Origin: Bacillota bacterium
GTDB lineage: Bacteria > Bacillota > JADQBR01
Direction: 5' to 3'
NCBI GenBank assembly: GCA_016278515.1
Contig: JADQBR010000129.1
Location: 1 to 38,644 of the forward strand
DNA: 38,644 nucleotides
The translations under genes were made by a program, and so were the position numbers. Below the pieces are notes generated by a model. The model made no database searches, was not told the origin of the DNA, and saw nothing but the letters and a program-made list of their open reading frames with translations. Below are positions 23,497 to 33,420 of this stretch, piece by piece (the first letter of the stretch is position 1; every line of letters starts with the position of its first letter).

Positions 23497-23640
23497 GCAC
23501 CTGGGTCTTACGACTTGGCACAAACTAAGTTTGCACTAATTTTCCGACATTATTTTGGAATCTGTTTCTTTTACCCCCAAGTTTTTCTTTTTTGCTTCGA
23601 TATTTATAAGTGCAAGGACAAAACGAGGGGAGAGAATATA

Positions 23641-25410
23641 ATGAAGGTAAGAAAAGGTTTAGTATTGTTGTTGGCATGTGTATTAGTGTTAGCTGTATCT
23701 TCCATGGCATTTGCAGCACCACCCCAATGGGTGCAGGAAAAAAAGGTCCAAAAACAGATGACAAAGCAGTGGAAAGAGAAGTTTAAGGACATGGGTGAAC
23801 ACTGGGCAGAAGAAGCAGTTGAAAGAATGAGCGCAAAAGGATTGATTGACGGGTATGAAGACAGTACATACAGGCCAAAGGCTAAGGTGACAAATGAGGA
23901 AGCGTTGGCCATGATAGTAAGGGCTGTTTACCCAAATAGTGAGGTTGATACGGAAAACGTATTATATGACATGAAACACTGGAAACAATTATCTTCACCT
24001 TGGGCAATGGGCACACTGGCAATTGCCGTTGATAATGAATTGACAAGCGCTGGGGAAATGTTCAGTCTTATTCCTAAGAAGCCTGCAAAAAGAATAGACG
24101 TAGTGCGGTATATTGCAAAGGCACTAATGAACGGTGACATTGAAGCGGCTGATTTAAATTTAGATTTTATTGATATTAGCAAAGTAGACGAAACCGATAT
24201 GGCTTTACTCGAACGAGTAGTAGCAGCTGGTATTTTCCAGGGTAATCCGGATGGAACCTTCCAGCCCTTTAAGCCAATTTCCAGGGCTGAAATGGCAATT
24301 TTACTGCAGCGCATTGACGATAAGATAGACAACGAAGTGGATGGAGCCCAAGTAAAAGGTGCTCTGGACAGCATAGACGATTCAGAAATTGTTATTACAG
24401 TGGATGGTGATGAGAAAACTTATGACTTGGCTGACGAGGTCAGCGTTTTTCGAAATAACCATCGGGCAGAGCTAGATGACCTTACTGCCGGTGACGAAGT
24501 ATTAGTGATTTTTAACGAAGATGGGGCTGTCAAATTCATTGCAGCCAGAGAAATGAAGGTTGAAGATGAAGTAGAAGGTGTAGTAACCCAGCTTGATAAT
24601 GATGAAGAATGGATTGAAATTGAGGATAACGACGGTGACGAAAACCGTTATGACCTTGCAGATGATATCATTGTCAAGATTGATGATGAGAATGCTGATT
24701 ACGAAGACCTGCTTGTAGGCGATAACGTAGAGTTGAAGCTAGAGAACGATCTAGTGGTAAAAATTAAGGTAGAGGTTGAGGAAGACGAAGTCAGTGGTAT
24801 TGTTAGCGACATCGACTCAGACGAAATAACTATATTAATCGATGATGAAGAACAAACCTTTACCTTTACCGAAGACATTGAAGTTAAAATCAATGGTGAA
24901 GAAGCAACAGTTTCTGACATAGACGAAGGTGATACAGTAGATCTGGAAGTGGTTAGAGGCAGCGTAGTAAAAATAGAGGTTGAGTACGAAACTGAAGAAA
25001 TAGAGGGCGTTGTTAGCGCAGTATACGACGATGGAATCATAGTGTTGGTGGATGACGATGAAGAAACCTATCAGTATGCTGAGAACCTTACAGTTGAGGT
25101 AGATGGTGAAGAGGCGGATTTTGACGACATCGCCGAAGGAGACAGTGTGGAACTGGAAGTAGTTGATAATACGGTCTATTCAATCTCCGCTGAAAGGCAA
25201 GAGGAAAAGGTTGAAGGACAGTTCGTGGCTATGAGTAATGATGAGATTACAATTTTAGTAGATGGTGATATAGAGAAGTATCAGTTAGCGGACGATGTAG
25301 AAATAGACGTTGACGAAGACATGGAAATAGGTGAAGTACCTATGGGCAGTGAAGTAGAACTTCAAATTCAGTCAGATAAGGTAGTTAGAGTAGAAATTGA
25401 TGCTAATTAG
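23641..25410 (+). CDS. Acidic SLH-domain protein with five tandem beta-rich repeats
   Basis: A 589-residue exported protein. ATG 23641 follows GGGGAGAG and begins a clear signal peptide (MKVRKGLVLLLACV...AFA); the longer frame from 23515 has no support. Three SLH motifs: FKDMGEHWAEEAVERM with GLIDGYEDSTYRPKAKVTNEE, SPWAMGTLAIAVDNELT, and AAGIFQGNPDGTFQPFKP with ISRAEMAILLQRID. Five repeats of about 70 residues then run to the end, each like (E)VEGxVxxIDxDEITIxVDGEEKTYxLADDVxVxVDGEEADxDDL..GD.VELE. They differ mostly at surface positions and are extremely acidic, so they could bind calcium or other cations. Likely an S-layer or wall protein. Confidence 0.87.
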   Translation: MKVRKGLVLLLACVLVLAVSSMAFAAPPQWVQEKKVQKQMTKQWKEKFKDMGEHWAEEAVERMSAKGLIDGYEDSTYRPKAKVTNEEALAMIVRAVYPNSEVDTENVLYDMKHWKQLSSPWAMGTLAIAVDNELTSAGEMFSLIPKKPAKRIDVVRYIAKALMNGDIEAADLNLDFIDISKVDETDMALLERVVAAGIFQGNPDGTFQPFKPISRAEMAILLQRIDDKIDNEVDGAQVKGALDSIDDSEIVITVDGDEKTYDLADEVSVFRNNHRAELDDLTAGDEVLVIFNEDGAVKFIAAREMKVEDEVEGVVTQLDNDEEWIEIEDNDGDENRYDLADDIIVKIDDENADYEDLLVGDNVELKLENDLVVKIKVEVEEDEVSGIVSDIDSDEITILIDDEEQTFTFTEDIEVKINGEEATVSDIDEGDTVDLEVVRGSVVKIEVEYETEEIEGVVSAVYDDGIIVLVDDDEETYQYAENLTVEVDGEEADFDDIAEGDSVELEVVDNTVYSISAERQEEKVEGQFVAMSNDEITILVDGDIEKYQLADDVEIDVDEDMEIGEVPMGSEVELQIQSDKVVRVEIDAN

Positions 25411-25496
25411 TTAAAACTAGAAGATTGACACTCTTATTAAAAATTTCCGATGAGGATTAAAGCTTAACTAGCTAATATCCCTATTTACCTCCATAT

Positions 25497-25523
25497 GAGG
25501 CGCATTGTGCGCCTCCTTTTTTT
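25497..25523 (+). terminator. Intrinsic terminator
   Basis: GAGGCGCA (25497-25504), loop TTG, TGCGCCTC (25508-25515), then CTTTTTTT. Confidence 0.9.
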
Positions 25524-25623
25524 GCTCGCGGTCGAGTTTTTCCGTTTTTCTCCCAAAGGAAATACCAGGTATCTGTCGAATTGAATATATACGGCATGTA
25601 ATAAGAAGCGAGGTATTTTGGGA

Positions 25624-28600
25624 TTGAAAAGATATTTAATAATAAGTCTATTGATTATAATACTAGTTTTAGTTGCTACAAGTGAGGCCGTAGCCGCTAA
25701 TGCTGATTTTACGGATATTGGGGACCATTGGAGTGAAAAGGCGGTACTCCTAAGTAGCAGCAGGGGTATGGTTAACGGCTACCCTGATGGCAGCTTTAAA
25801 CCGGATAGTAAAATAACTCGTGCAGAGACGGTTCATTTTTTGATTAATGCTTTGCAGTTGGATGAGCAGCGTTTGGTTTTAGACGAGGTGGCTAGTCCTT
25901 TCAATGATGTGCCCGGCTTTCATTGGGCAAAATCAGATTTATTGCTGGCGAGGGAAATTGGCTTGGTTACCGGCTATGGCGATGGTGATTTTAAAGCAGC
26001 AGAGTCACTTACTAGGCAGGAACTAGCAGCGATGTTGATAAGGGCTTTGGAATTCTTAGGCGATACGGATAAGCAAACGGTACCGTTGAATTTTATTGAT
26101 CAGGCGGGCATTGAACCTTGGGCGCGCAACTATGTTGCTAGAGCCGTGGCAAAAGGCCTAATTAATGGCTATCCTGATGGTTCATTAAAACCTTTAGGTT
26201 TTACTACCCGGGCCGAAGCTGCGGTAGTTGCCCAGCGCTTTATGCAATATACGGGAACGGCGTTTGACTATACTGGTACTGTTAAAGAGATTAATGAAAA
26301 TCTGATATATTTAGCTGGCCCCACAGGTACAGTTGCTTTTACTATAAGTAAGGATGTCTTGCTGTATAATGGCCGGAAACAAATTTCATTAGACAATTTA
26401 GAACAATTGAACGGGCAAAGATTAGCCGTGGGCATTAATGAATTTGGGGATATTGTTTGTGGCGAAGTCCTAGGAGATCAAACTGTTCCTAGCATTACCC
26501 TAGGCCAACGCCGGACTTGGGACAGGGCTGTGCGCGAGCAGACTGGGGAAAGTGAAACTGTCACTCTAGCTGAAGAGGCTATCTTAACGGAAGATCCGCT
26601 GAAAAGTCTACAGACAAATAAAGAAGTTATGGGAGTGTCAGAATTCGTTTACGATACCCAAGCAGACGGCAGCGGGCAGGTCATTGCAATTATTGATACC
26701 GGCTTGGATGCAGCCCACCCTGATTTGCAATATTTGTCCAACGGTCAACCTAAAGTGTTGGACTGGGTGGATTTTACCGATGAGGGTAGAGTGGATCTTA
26801 GTGAAACATTAAATGAAGGACACGAAATCAAGGGCAACACAGTAAGGTTGACAGGTATCGACAGTTTAAGCGGTAACTATCGGTATGGCTTTTTCAATGA
26901 AGAGGCTGCAGCCTTGGATGTTAACTTTAACGGGTCATTTGAGGATACCTTTATAGTTCTAGCAGCAGACACTCAAACGGCGGGAGTATATGATACCGTT
27001 TTTGTAGATACTGACTTGGATGGAGATCTAGGTGAAGAAGAGGGATTAAAGATCTATCGCGACAGCCATGATTATGCGGACTTTTCTTCTGGAAAAGACG
27101 GGTACAGTTTTTCATTTTTAATTAGCCAACTAGAGCCGGATGGCACGTATTTAAAGCTAGGTTTTGATGCAAATGGCCATGGTACCCATGTGGCAGGGAT
27201 TGCAGCCGGCAACGGTTCTTTCCAAGGGATGGCGCCCGAAGCAGAATTACTTGTCATTAAGGCAGTTGATTACAAAGGTGAAGTAGATTGGGATAATGTC
27301 CGGCACGCGGTTGTTTATGCAGCTGAGAACGGGGCCGATGTCATCAACTTAAGCCTGGGTTATTATCAGGATATGACAGGCGGTAATTCTTTATTGTCTC
27401 AAACCATTAATTTATTAGCAGATCAATATAATGTTGTATTTACGGCGGCCAGTGGCAATGAAGGCCCCGGGTTGGGATCTATGGCGGTTCCGGGTAATAC
27501 GGAAAAGGTTATCAGCGTAGGGGCATATATATCTCCTGATATGTGGGCTACTGATTTTCAGTGGCAGGTAAGCAAAGGAAGTCTTTGGTATTTTAGTTCT
27601 GCCGGACCCCGGAAAGACGGACTATTGCTGCCTACGGTGGTAGCTCCGGGTTCTGCAGTTTCTTCTGTGCCGCTATGGAGCGGGAGGAAATATATGCTGT
27701 TGGAGGGAAGCAGTATGGCTGCTCCCCACGTGGCAGGGGCCATGGCTTTGTTCATGGATGGCGCTGAACGCAGTGGTATGGAGCTTGATCAAGAGGCTTT
27801 GAGACAGGCTATAATGCAAGGAGCAAAAGCGATACCCCATTTAAGTTTAGTTGAGGCGGGCAATGGTTTGATCGATTTGCCCGGCGCATGGAAATACTTA
27901 AATCAATCAAATGAACCTGCTTCCATAGAGGCCTCTACCTATAATGAACTTTTTAATCAAGGTAAAGGTCTATACGCTAGGGAGTTCTTGCCCGGGCAGC
28001 TAAGTTATCAGGTCACCAATAATGGAAATGAGCTGTCAAGGTTAATTTGGACCTCGACGGTTGACTGGATGGAACCGATGTTTAAAGAGACGACAATTCC
28101 TGCCCATGCCACCAGAAGAATGCCTGTGAAGTATTCAATTTCTAATAAAGAGGGTTTATATACCGGTCTGCTGATAGGCGATGACCCAACTACTGTGGGT
28201 GAGGACGTGCGATTACTAAATACCGTTATTAACCCCTACAACACAAACCAATCAGAACCGATAGAAATTACCGATAGGCTGGAGGCCGGCCAATATCGCA
28301 GGTACTTCATACAAATTCCAGAGCATACCAATAGTCTTATTGCGGAACTGATGGTATCAAAAATTGCAGAGGAGTTTCAGGGAAGAGCGCGTCTGCACGT
28401 GATTAGGCCTAACGGCGAGGAAGTTACTATGACTGAATATGTGGGGAATTCCCCCGCAGGCGGCTCTGATGGAGGCCAGGTTAAAATAAGAGAAGAAGAC
28501 CCGCTGCCAGGGGTTTGGGAACTGGTGGTTTACAGTTCGGCGACGTTGGATCTCTATGGATTAGATAATTCTTTCTACACCTTAAAACTGGGTTTGGATG

Positions 28601-28827
28601 TATCGCCTAAGAGTACGCCAAACCAACTGGATAGCAAATACGCTATTGGTATAGTTAAGGGTATGTCGGCCAACGGCCCAACAGGATTTCAGCATATTTC
28701 GGTAAGGGATTTTAATACCAAACAAGAATTTGAAGGCTTTTTGGAAGTGAACGGGAAGCTCTATGAGGTAATAGATGGAGATTTGTTTCTGCAGTCTTTG
28801 GATAATACGATTGACATTAAGTTTTAA
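25624..28827 (+). CDS. SLH-anchored subtilisin-like serine protease (S8)
   Basis: A protein of 1067 residues. After a signal peptide come three SLH motifs (RGMVNGYPDGSFKPDSKITR, GLVTGYGDGDFKAAESLTRQ, GLINGYPDGSLKPLGFTTRA). A single beta module (TGTVKEINENLIYLAGPTGT onwards) is related to the repeats of the two preceding proteins. The S8 domain has D358 (IAIIDTG), H519 (GHGTHVAG), the oxyanion Asn in ASGNEGPG and S697 in GSSMAAPHVAG. Roughly 160 residues separate D and H, including DTDLDGDLGEEE, an EF-hand-like calcium site. The C-terminus has beta domains resembling pre-peptidase modules. TTG 25624 follows GAGGT at normal distance; TTG 25618 is an alternative. The protease is probably displayed on the S-layer. 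Confidence 0.9.
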   Translation: MKRYLIISLLIIILVLVATSEAVAANADFTDIGDHWSEKAVLLSSSRGMVNGYPDGSFKPDSKITRAETVHFLINALQLDEQRLVLDEVASPFNDVPGFHWAKSDLLLAREIGLVTGYGDGDFKAAESLTRQELAAMLIRALEFLGDTDKQTVPLNFIDQAGIEPWARNYVARAVAKGLINGYPDGSLKPLGFTTRAEAAVVAQRFMQYTGTAFDYTGTVKEINENLIYLAGPTGTVAFTISKDVLLYNGRKQISLDNLEQLNGQRLAVGINEFGDIVCGEVLGDQTVPSITLGQRRTWDRAVREQTGESETVTLAEEAILTEDPLKSLQTNKEVMGVSEFVYDTQADGSGQVIAIIDTGLDAAHPDLQYLSNGQPKVLDWVDFTDEGRVDLSETLNEGHEIKGNTVRLTGIDSLSGNYRYGFFNEEAAALDVNFNGSFEDTFIVLAADTQTAGVYDTVFVDTDLDGDLGEEEGLKIYRDSHDYADFSSGKDGYSFSFLISQLEPDGTYLKLGFDANGHGTHVAGIAAGNGSFQGMAPEAELLVIKAVDYKGEVDWDNVRHAVVYAAENGADVINLSLGYYQDMTGGNSLLSQTINLLADQYNVVFTAASGNEGPGLGSMAVPGNTEKVISVGAYISPDMWATDFQWQVSKGSLWYFSSAGPRKDGLLLPTVVAPGSAVSSVPLWSGRKYMLLEGSSMAAPHVAGAMALFMDGAERSGMELDQEALRQAIMQGAKAIPHLSLVEAGNGLIDLPGAWKYLNQSNEPASIEASTYNELFNQGKGLYAREFLPGQLSYQVTNNGNELSRLIWTSTVDWMEPMFKETTIPAHATRRMPVKYSISNKEGLYTGLLIGDDPTTVGEDVRLLNTVINPYNTNQSEPIEITDRLEAGQYRRYFIQIPEHTNSLIAELMVSKIAEEFQGRARLHVIRPNGEEVTMTEYVGNSPAGGSDGGQVKIREEDPLPGVWELVVYSSATLDLYGLDNSFYTLKLGLDVSPKSTPNQLDSKYAIGIVKGMSANGPTGFQHISVRDFNTKQEFEGFLEVNGKLYEVIDGDLFLQSLDNTIDIKF

Positions 28828-28895
28828 CTTTAGATAAGAAGTTGTCGTCTTTAGTTGTGCCAACGGCGTTTTAAATTTTCACAAGGAGTCTGACT

Positions 28896-30263
28896 ATGCT
28901 GCGCAAAACCTTTGCAATTCTCATCATTGCCATATTATTTGCTTTTTACTTTGTATACCCTCTAAGTGCTCCTACAAACGGGGCCGATATGGAGGGGAAA
29001 AATACTGCCTATCACATCAAAATCAAAATGACTTCTCAGCGGGAATTTGAGGTAGAAGAAGATATTTATGTAGTGAATAAAGGGGAGCAGGCAATTGACA
29101 AACTTCTGTTTCAAGTATTTCCTAAAGCATTTGCTCAGCCTGGCACCAGTCCCATTGCAGCGACGGGCTACCCGGCAGGATGGTCTGCAGGAAACTTGGT
29201 TGTTAACGAGGTGACAATCAGCAATCAGCACGTAACGCCTTTTTTTGAAGGAGTACTGATGGTACTGCCGTTAAAGAATCCGATTTTGCCAGGGAACGGT
29301 AAAACGGTTAAGGTGAAGTTCACGATGAAGGTCCCACTATTGAACTACCGGTTTGGCAGATACAACGATGTGGTAAATCTTGGTGATTGGTACCCACTGC
29401 TGGTTCCCAGCGGGCGGGAAATTACTGTCTATCCTTCAGTAGGTGACCCGGCTAATGCTTCAGTAGCGGATTATTCGCTGGATTTAACTATACCGCAAAA
29501 ATATACGGCAGTAACAAGTGGAGTTCTAACAGAACAGAAGGATTCTCTGTTGGGACATAAGACCTTGAGTTATGAGGGGGAATCGCTGCGCAGCTTTGCT
29601 ATTGTTCTAGGTGAAAATCTCCGCATCAAACGCAGTCAGGTAGGAAATACGAATATAGAATACGCATTTATTGACGATCAGAATACGGATGTGGTGGTAG
29701 ACACCTTGAAAGATGCATTGTTTTTTTACGAGGAAAATTTTGGTCAATACCCATATCCAAAGCTGACATTGGTGGAAACGTATTTATCGCCTTTTCAAGG
29801 TGTGGAATACCCGGGCCTAATCATGCTGGCGTCGCGAGTCAAAGATAAAGAAGACATTGTGAGGCGAGTATTGGCCCATGAAATAGCCCACCAATGGTGG
29901 TATGGCACAGTGGGCAATGACCAAGTGAGGGAACCTTGGATAGATGAATCTATTGCAACTTATGCCAGTAAATTATTTATTGAAGACCAACTGAATAAAG
30001 ATTTCAACTTTGGCAGTGACTTAGCAGCCACCGCAAGTGCAGGCAGAATAGATTTCCTCAGCCCTGTTACGGCTTTTGAAAACAGGGAGGAATATTTGAC
30101 CCATGTTTATTACGGGGGTGCCATGTTCTGGACTGCCCTTGAGCACCAGGTAGGCAAAAAGGAGTTGATTGATTTCTTAAAAGATATCTACCGCGAATAT
30201 CATTTTTCGGAAATAACTACTGTGCAGATGCATCAGGAAATCAACCGTCTAGTTGAACAGTAG
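28896..30263 (+). CDS. Membrane-bound M1-like zinc metallopeptidase
   Basis: A 455-residue protein with an N-terminal membrane or signal helix (residues 4-22). The gluzincin active site is present: HEIAH at 328-332 (E329 catalytic) and E351 as third zinc ligand in DESIATYAS, with the intervening QWWYG. Before it are beta-rich M1-like domains (GRYNDVVNLGDWYPLLVPSG). It is shorter than classic M1 aminopeptidases because the large C-terminal helical domain is absent. The aminopeptidase GxMEN motif is represented by SPFQGVEYPG. Thus the enzyme may be an endopeptidase or have altered specificity. ATG follows CAAGGAG. It lies 68 bp after the SLH protease gene, so the two may be co-transcribed. Confidence 0.87.
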   Translation: MLRKTFAILIIAILFAFYFVYPLSAPTNGADMEGKNTAYHIKIKMTSQREFEVEEDIYVVNKGEQAIDKLLFQVFPKAFAQPGTSPIAATGYPAGWSAGNLVVNEVTISNQHVTPFFEGVLMVLPLKNPILPGNGKTVKVKFTMKVPLLNYRFGRYNDVVNLGDWYPLLVPSGREITVYPSVGDPANASVADYSLDLTIPQKYTAVTSGVLTEQKDSLLGHKTLSYEGESLRSFAIVLGENLRIKRSQVGNTNIEYAFIDDQNTDVVVDTLKDALFFYEENFGQYPYPKLTLVETYLSPFQGVEYPGLIMLASRVKDKEDIVRRVLAHEIAHQWWYGTVGNDQVREPWIDESIATYASKLFIEDQLNKDFNFGSDLAATASAGRIDFLSPVTAFENREEYLTHVYYGGAMFWTALEHQVGKKELIDFLKDIYREYHFSEITTVQMHQEINRLVEQ

Positions 30264-30285
30264 GCACTCGCGGGTGTCTTTTTCA
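30263..30285 (+). terminator. Weak intrinsic terminator
   Basis: GGCACT (30263-30268) pairs with GGTGTC (30273-30278) with wobbles, then TTTTT. It overlaps the peptidase stop codon. Confidence 0.4.
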
Positions 30286-30415
30286 CTGAATAGGGAATTA
30301 AAGCCGAAAGACATTAAATGCTTTTGTTCTAGGCTGGTTAAACTACTTGTGAGGGTAGGATAACACTGGTAAAATAGGTTTGGGTTGAATATTTTCATAT
30401 TTTGGAGGTTACACA

Positions 30416-32329
30416 ATGAAGCAGCGGTATCGTTACATTTTATACGCAGTTATTGGCCTAGCAATTATTTTATCTCTTTGGACAGGTTGGCAAAGGTATT
30501 ACCGGGAAAGCATTAATAACAATGTAGCGGTGGTAGTAGACTGGGATCAAGTAGTAGAACTGGCTGATAGACAAAACAACAGCGAAAAGGAAGTGCTTTC
30601 TCAGTTAAGGAGTTTGGAGCAGGGAAAGGGCATAACGGGGGTTCTATTCAAAGAACAGATTTTGACGGATTCCTTTCTTAAAGACATTCAAGCTTTCACG
30701 GGAATTGAACTGCTGCAAGATCCAAGGTTTCAGTCTTACCGGAGCGAAGTTGAACCAAACGATACATATCTGTTGACTACAAAAGAAGAAGAGTTTAAAA
30801 GGATTGAGCTTAATTTAAAGGCTAAGCTGCCGCAGGTAGATAGTTTTTACCATGAAGCATCAGGAACATTTGTAATAGATACTAATATGCTGAAAACCAA
30901 CGTGGCAATGGTAGGCCTGGGTTTTCCTGTTGAAGGGTTAAATTTGGTTTCTGATATGGGACTGTCAGCCATGGTGCAGTTGAGGTCGTGGTCGGAATCG
31001 GACCCTCAAGATATAGTTGAAGTGTTTTCTCAACTTAAGCCGTATAATAATATTCAAGGGTTTTTATTTAATGATAAAGAATTGCCGCCATACCGGGAGA
31101 CATTGGCTCAGGAGATTGGATTGCTAGATGTACCACTTATTACTGTGGAGTTCTTTCCTCAACAGGGGTTGTCTCAGGTGGCGTCTCTCTTAGATAAACG
31201 GGTAGCAAGGCTTCATGCCATTTCTGCCGGTGAAATGAACAAATTAACACCGAGACAGGCTGTAGATAGGTTTGCACTGTCGGTTACCGATAGAAATGCA
31301 AAGGTGTTATTTGTACGCTTCTTTTTGCAACCTAGTTCTCCTGATTGGTTGGAATCCAATACAAGTTACATTAGCAGTTTGGTTACGCGATTAAACAGTG
31401 AAGGGTTTAAACTGGGTCGGCCCCAAACCTTCCCGCCGTTTGCTACCTCCCGTCTGGTGCTGGTTCTTATCGGGTTGGGAGCTATTGCCGGTGGAATGCT
31501 GCTGTTGGATGTTCTGGGCTTCCGTAAGTGGGGTTTGGCTGCGGGGGTGTTTCTCGCTATAATTTGGGTTGCTATGTTATTGTTCGGATATGTAACATTG
31601 GGCCGCAAGTTATTTGCATTAGGGGGAACTATTGTTTTTCCTTCGTTGGCTGTGATAGTTTTTACTAAGGAGAAATCAAGGACTATTCTGCAGAGTGTCC
31701 GAGCTTTGGTTGGGACCACGGCGATTTCATCTATAGGGTCTGTATTTTTAGTAGGGCTGCTGGCAGAAAAGAGTTTCCTTTTGAAATTGGATCAATTTGC
31801 CGGCGTTAAGGCAGCGTTTTTAGGGCCGCCGGTAATATTATTTATTTACTTTGCATTTCTGAAGTACGAACCTAAGGAATGGTTCCCCCGGGTCAAGCGG
31901 GTGTTACAAACTAACATAAGTGTTAAGTACGCTTTATTAATAGGAGTGCTGGGACTAATAGGTTTTGTTTATGTGATGCGTTCCGGAAACCAAGGTGTCT
32001 TCGTATCTGATTTTGAGCTGAAGGTGCGAGTTTTTTTAGATAACTTGCTGGTGGTGCGTCCCCGGACAAAAGAATTTTTAGTGGGACATCCTTTGCTTAT
32101 GCTTGTATATTATTTTGGCTATCGCAATGATTACATGCTGCCGGTTATAGTTGTGGCAGCTATGGGGCAGGTCTCATTGGTAAATACTTTTGCCCATACT
32201 TGGACGCCGGTGGCCATATCGTTATTAAGGACAATTAATGGTGTCTGGCTGGGAATTGTTGGCGGCATTATGTTGATTTTAATGGTTAGACTATGGTACT
32301 GGTGGGAGGCGAAATACTTACGTGACTAG
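30416..32329 (+). CDS. DUF5693 membrane protein
   Basis: A 637-residue protein with one N-terminal helix (residues 8-25), a large extracytoplasmic domain (about 35-335) and eight or so hydrophobic helices from about 345 to the end. The extracytoplasmic part has the pattern VVVDWDQVVELADRQ and LRSLEQGKGITGVLFKEQ, which I associate with the DUF5693 family. Members are typically encoded just before csaB in Clostridia, and here the two genes overlap by 8 bp. A role in making or modifying the wall polymer used by SLH proteins is inferred from that link, not from a known activity. ATG follows TTGGAGG. Confidence 0.8.
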   Translation: MKQRYRYILYAVIGLAIILSLWTGWQRYYRESINNNVAVVVDWDQVVELADRQNNSEKEVLSQLRSLEQGKGITGVLFKEQILTDSFLKDIQAFTGIELLQDPRFQSYRSEVEPNDTYLLTTKEEEFKRIELNLKAKLPQVDSFYHEASGTFVIDTNMLKTNVAMVGLGFPVEGLNLVSDMGLSAMVQLRSWSESDPQDIVEVFSQLKPYNNIQGFLFNDKELPPYRETLAQEIGLLDVPLITVEFFPQQGLSQVASLLDKRVARLHAISAGEMNKLTPRQAVDRFALSVTDRNAKVLFVRFFLQPSSPDWLESNTSYISSLVTRLNSEGFKLGRPQTFPPFATSRLVLVLIGLGAIAGGMLLLDVLGFRKWGLAAGVFLAIIWVAMLLFGYVTLGRKLFALGGTIVFPSLAVIVFTKEKSRTILQSVRALVGTTAISSIGSVFLVGLLAEKSFLLKLDQFAGVKAAFLGPPVILFIYFAFLKYEPKEWFPRVKRVLQTNISVKYALLIGVLGLIGFVYVMRSGNQGVFVSDFELKVRVFLDNLLVVRPRTKEFLVGHPLLMLVYYFGYRNDYMLPVIVVAAMGQVSLVNTFAHTWTPVAISLLRTINGVWLGIVGGIMLILMVRLWYWWEAKYLRD

Positions 32330-33419
32330 GCTTTTGTTATCAGGGTATTTTGGATTTGGCAACTTAGGTGATGATGCCATTCTCTACAGTATGGTAGGTA
32401 GGATTCGCACCCAGAGGAAAGATTGTGAAATAACCGTCTTATCAAACTGCCCCAAAGATACTGCTCGAGATTTGGACGTTACAGCTGTTAACCGTTGGAA
32501 TTTAAAGGATGTCATTTCGGCCATAAGAGGCTGTGATGTATTTATCAGCGGCGGCGGCAGTTTATTACAGGATATTACCGGTGTCAAAAGCCTGCTATAT
32601 TATTTGGGTCTTATATGGTTGGCACAAAAGCTGAACAAAAAGGTAATGATATTTGCCCAGGGGCTGGGTCCGCTTACCGGGAAAAATAGCCGCTCTAAAA
32701 CGACTAAGATACTAAACAAGACGGATGTTATAACTGTTAGGGATAAGGATTCAGCCGAGCTACTAAATTGCATAGGAGTAACTAAGCAGGTAACAATTAC
32801 GGCTGATCCCGTACTTTCTTTGGCTAATGAAGACCGGCAGCTTCTTAGACAAGAGACTAAAATATTAAGCGAATTCCAATTGGATGGCGAGAAACTGATT
32901 GTAGTTTGTCCCAGAGCGTGGAATGATAATGTTTTTCTGGACCCGTTGGCTGAAGCGCTTTCCGCTCTTCATAGTGAAGGCTACCAAATTTGTTTGGTGC
33001 CTTTTCATCTACCCGGCGATTTGCTTTTCTGCCAGACGATAGCTGATAGTATTGGACAAGATGCGGTTATTATAGACAGGCCGCTTGATTTAAAGGAAGT
33101 CGCGGCATTGTTTTCTCAGGCGGGATTGGTAATTGGCATGCGTCTTCATAGCCTGATTATTGCTGCCGCATTGGGGACACCTATGGTAGGGATTTCTTAC
33201 GATCCCAAGGTGGAAGCATTTCTTCGGACTGTGGAACAGCCTTGCGCCGGTAATGCTGAACAGGTAACTGCCGGCGCGTTAATGAGAACAGTAGGGGAAG
33301 TTCTTAATGCGCCAAGCAGTTTCAGCGGTCGGTTAGAAAAAAACATGGCTTTGCTTTCTAGCCGAGTAGATAGAAGTTATCAGTTATTATACGAATTAAT
33401 AGAAGAAATGAACCTTTAG
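32322..33419 (+). CDS. csaB: Polysaccharide pyruvyl transferase CsaB
   Basis: A 365-residue enzyme beginning RLLLSGYFGFGNLGDDAIL, the signature N-terminus of CsaB. Also visible: FISGGGSLLQDITGVKSLLYY, FAQGLGPLTG, TVRDKDSAELL and, in the C-terminal half, GMRLHSLIIAAALGTPMVGI. It transfers a pyruvate ketal from phosphoenolpyruvate to the secondary wall polymer, which creates the ligand for SLH domains. GTG 32322 lies inside the end of the DUF5693 gene, so the two are coupled. The three SLH genes at 21649-28827 make biological sense with this enzyme nearby. Full length and no missing motif. Confidence 0.93.
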   Translation: MTRLLLSGYFGFGNLGDDAILYSMVGRIRTQRKDCEITVLSNCPKDTARDLDVTAVNRWNLKDVISAIRGCDVFISGGGSLLQDITGVKSLLYYLGLIWLAQKLNKKVMIFAQGLGPLTGKNSRSKTTKILNKTDVITVRDKDSAELLNCIGVTKQVTITADPVLSLANEDRQLLRQETKILSEFQLDGEKLIVVCPRAWNDNVFLDPLAEALSALHSEGYQICLVPFHLPGDLLFCQTIADSIGQDAVIIDRPLDLKEVAALFSQAGLVIGMRLHSLIIAAALGTPMVGISYDPKVEAFLRTVEQPCAGNAEQVTAGALMRTVGEVLNAPSSFSGRLEKNMALLSSRVDRSYQLLYELIEEMNL

Positions 33420-33420
33420 G

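Noticed and set aside
23515-23640. Forty-two extra N-terminal residues on the second SLH protein
   Set aside because: ATG 23641 has a good ribosome binding site and begins a standard signal peptide; the extension would hide it.
25574-25602. TGTCGAA (a Spo0A-box-like sequence) exactly 17 bp before TGTAAT, upstream of the SLH subtilisin gene
   Set aside because: The implied start site would fall on the ribosome binding site, and TGTCGA is a poor -35 box. A single seven-base match is also expected by chance in 38 kb; other copies at 2855 and 35069 have no promoter context.
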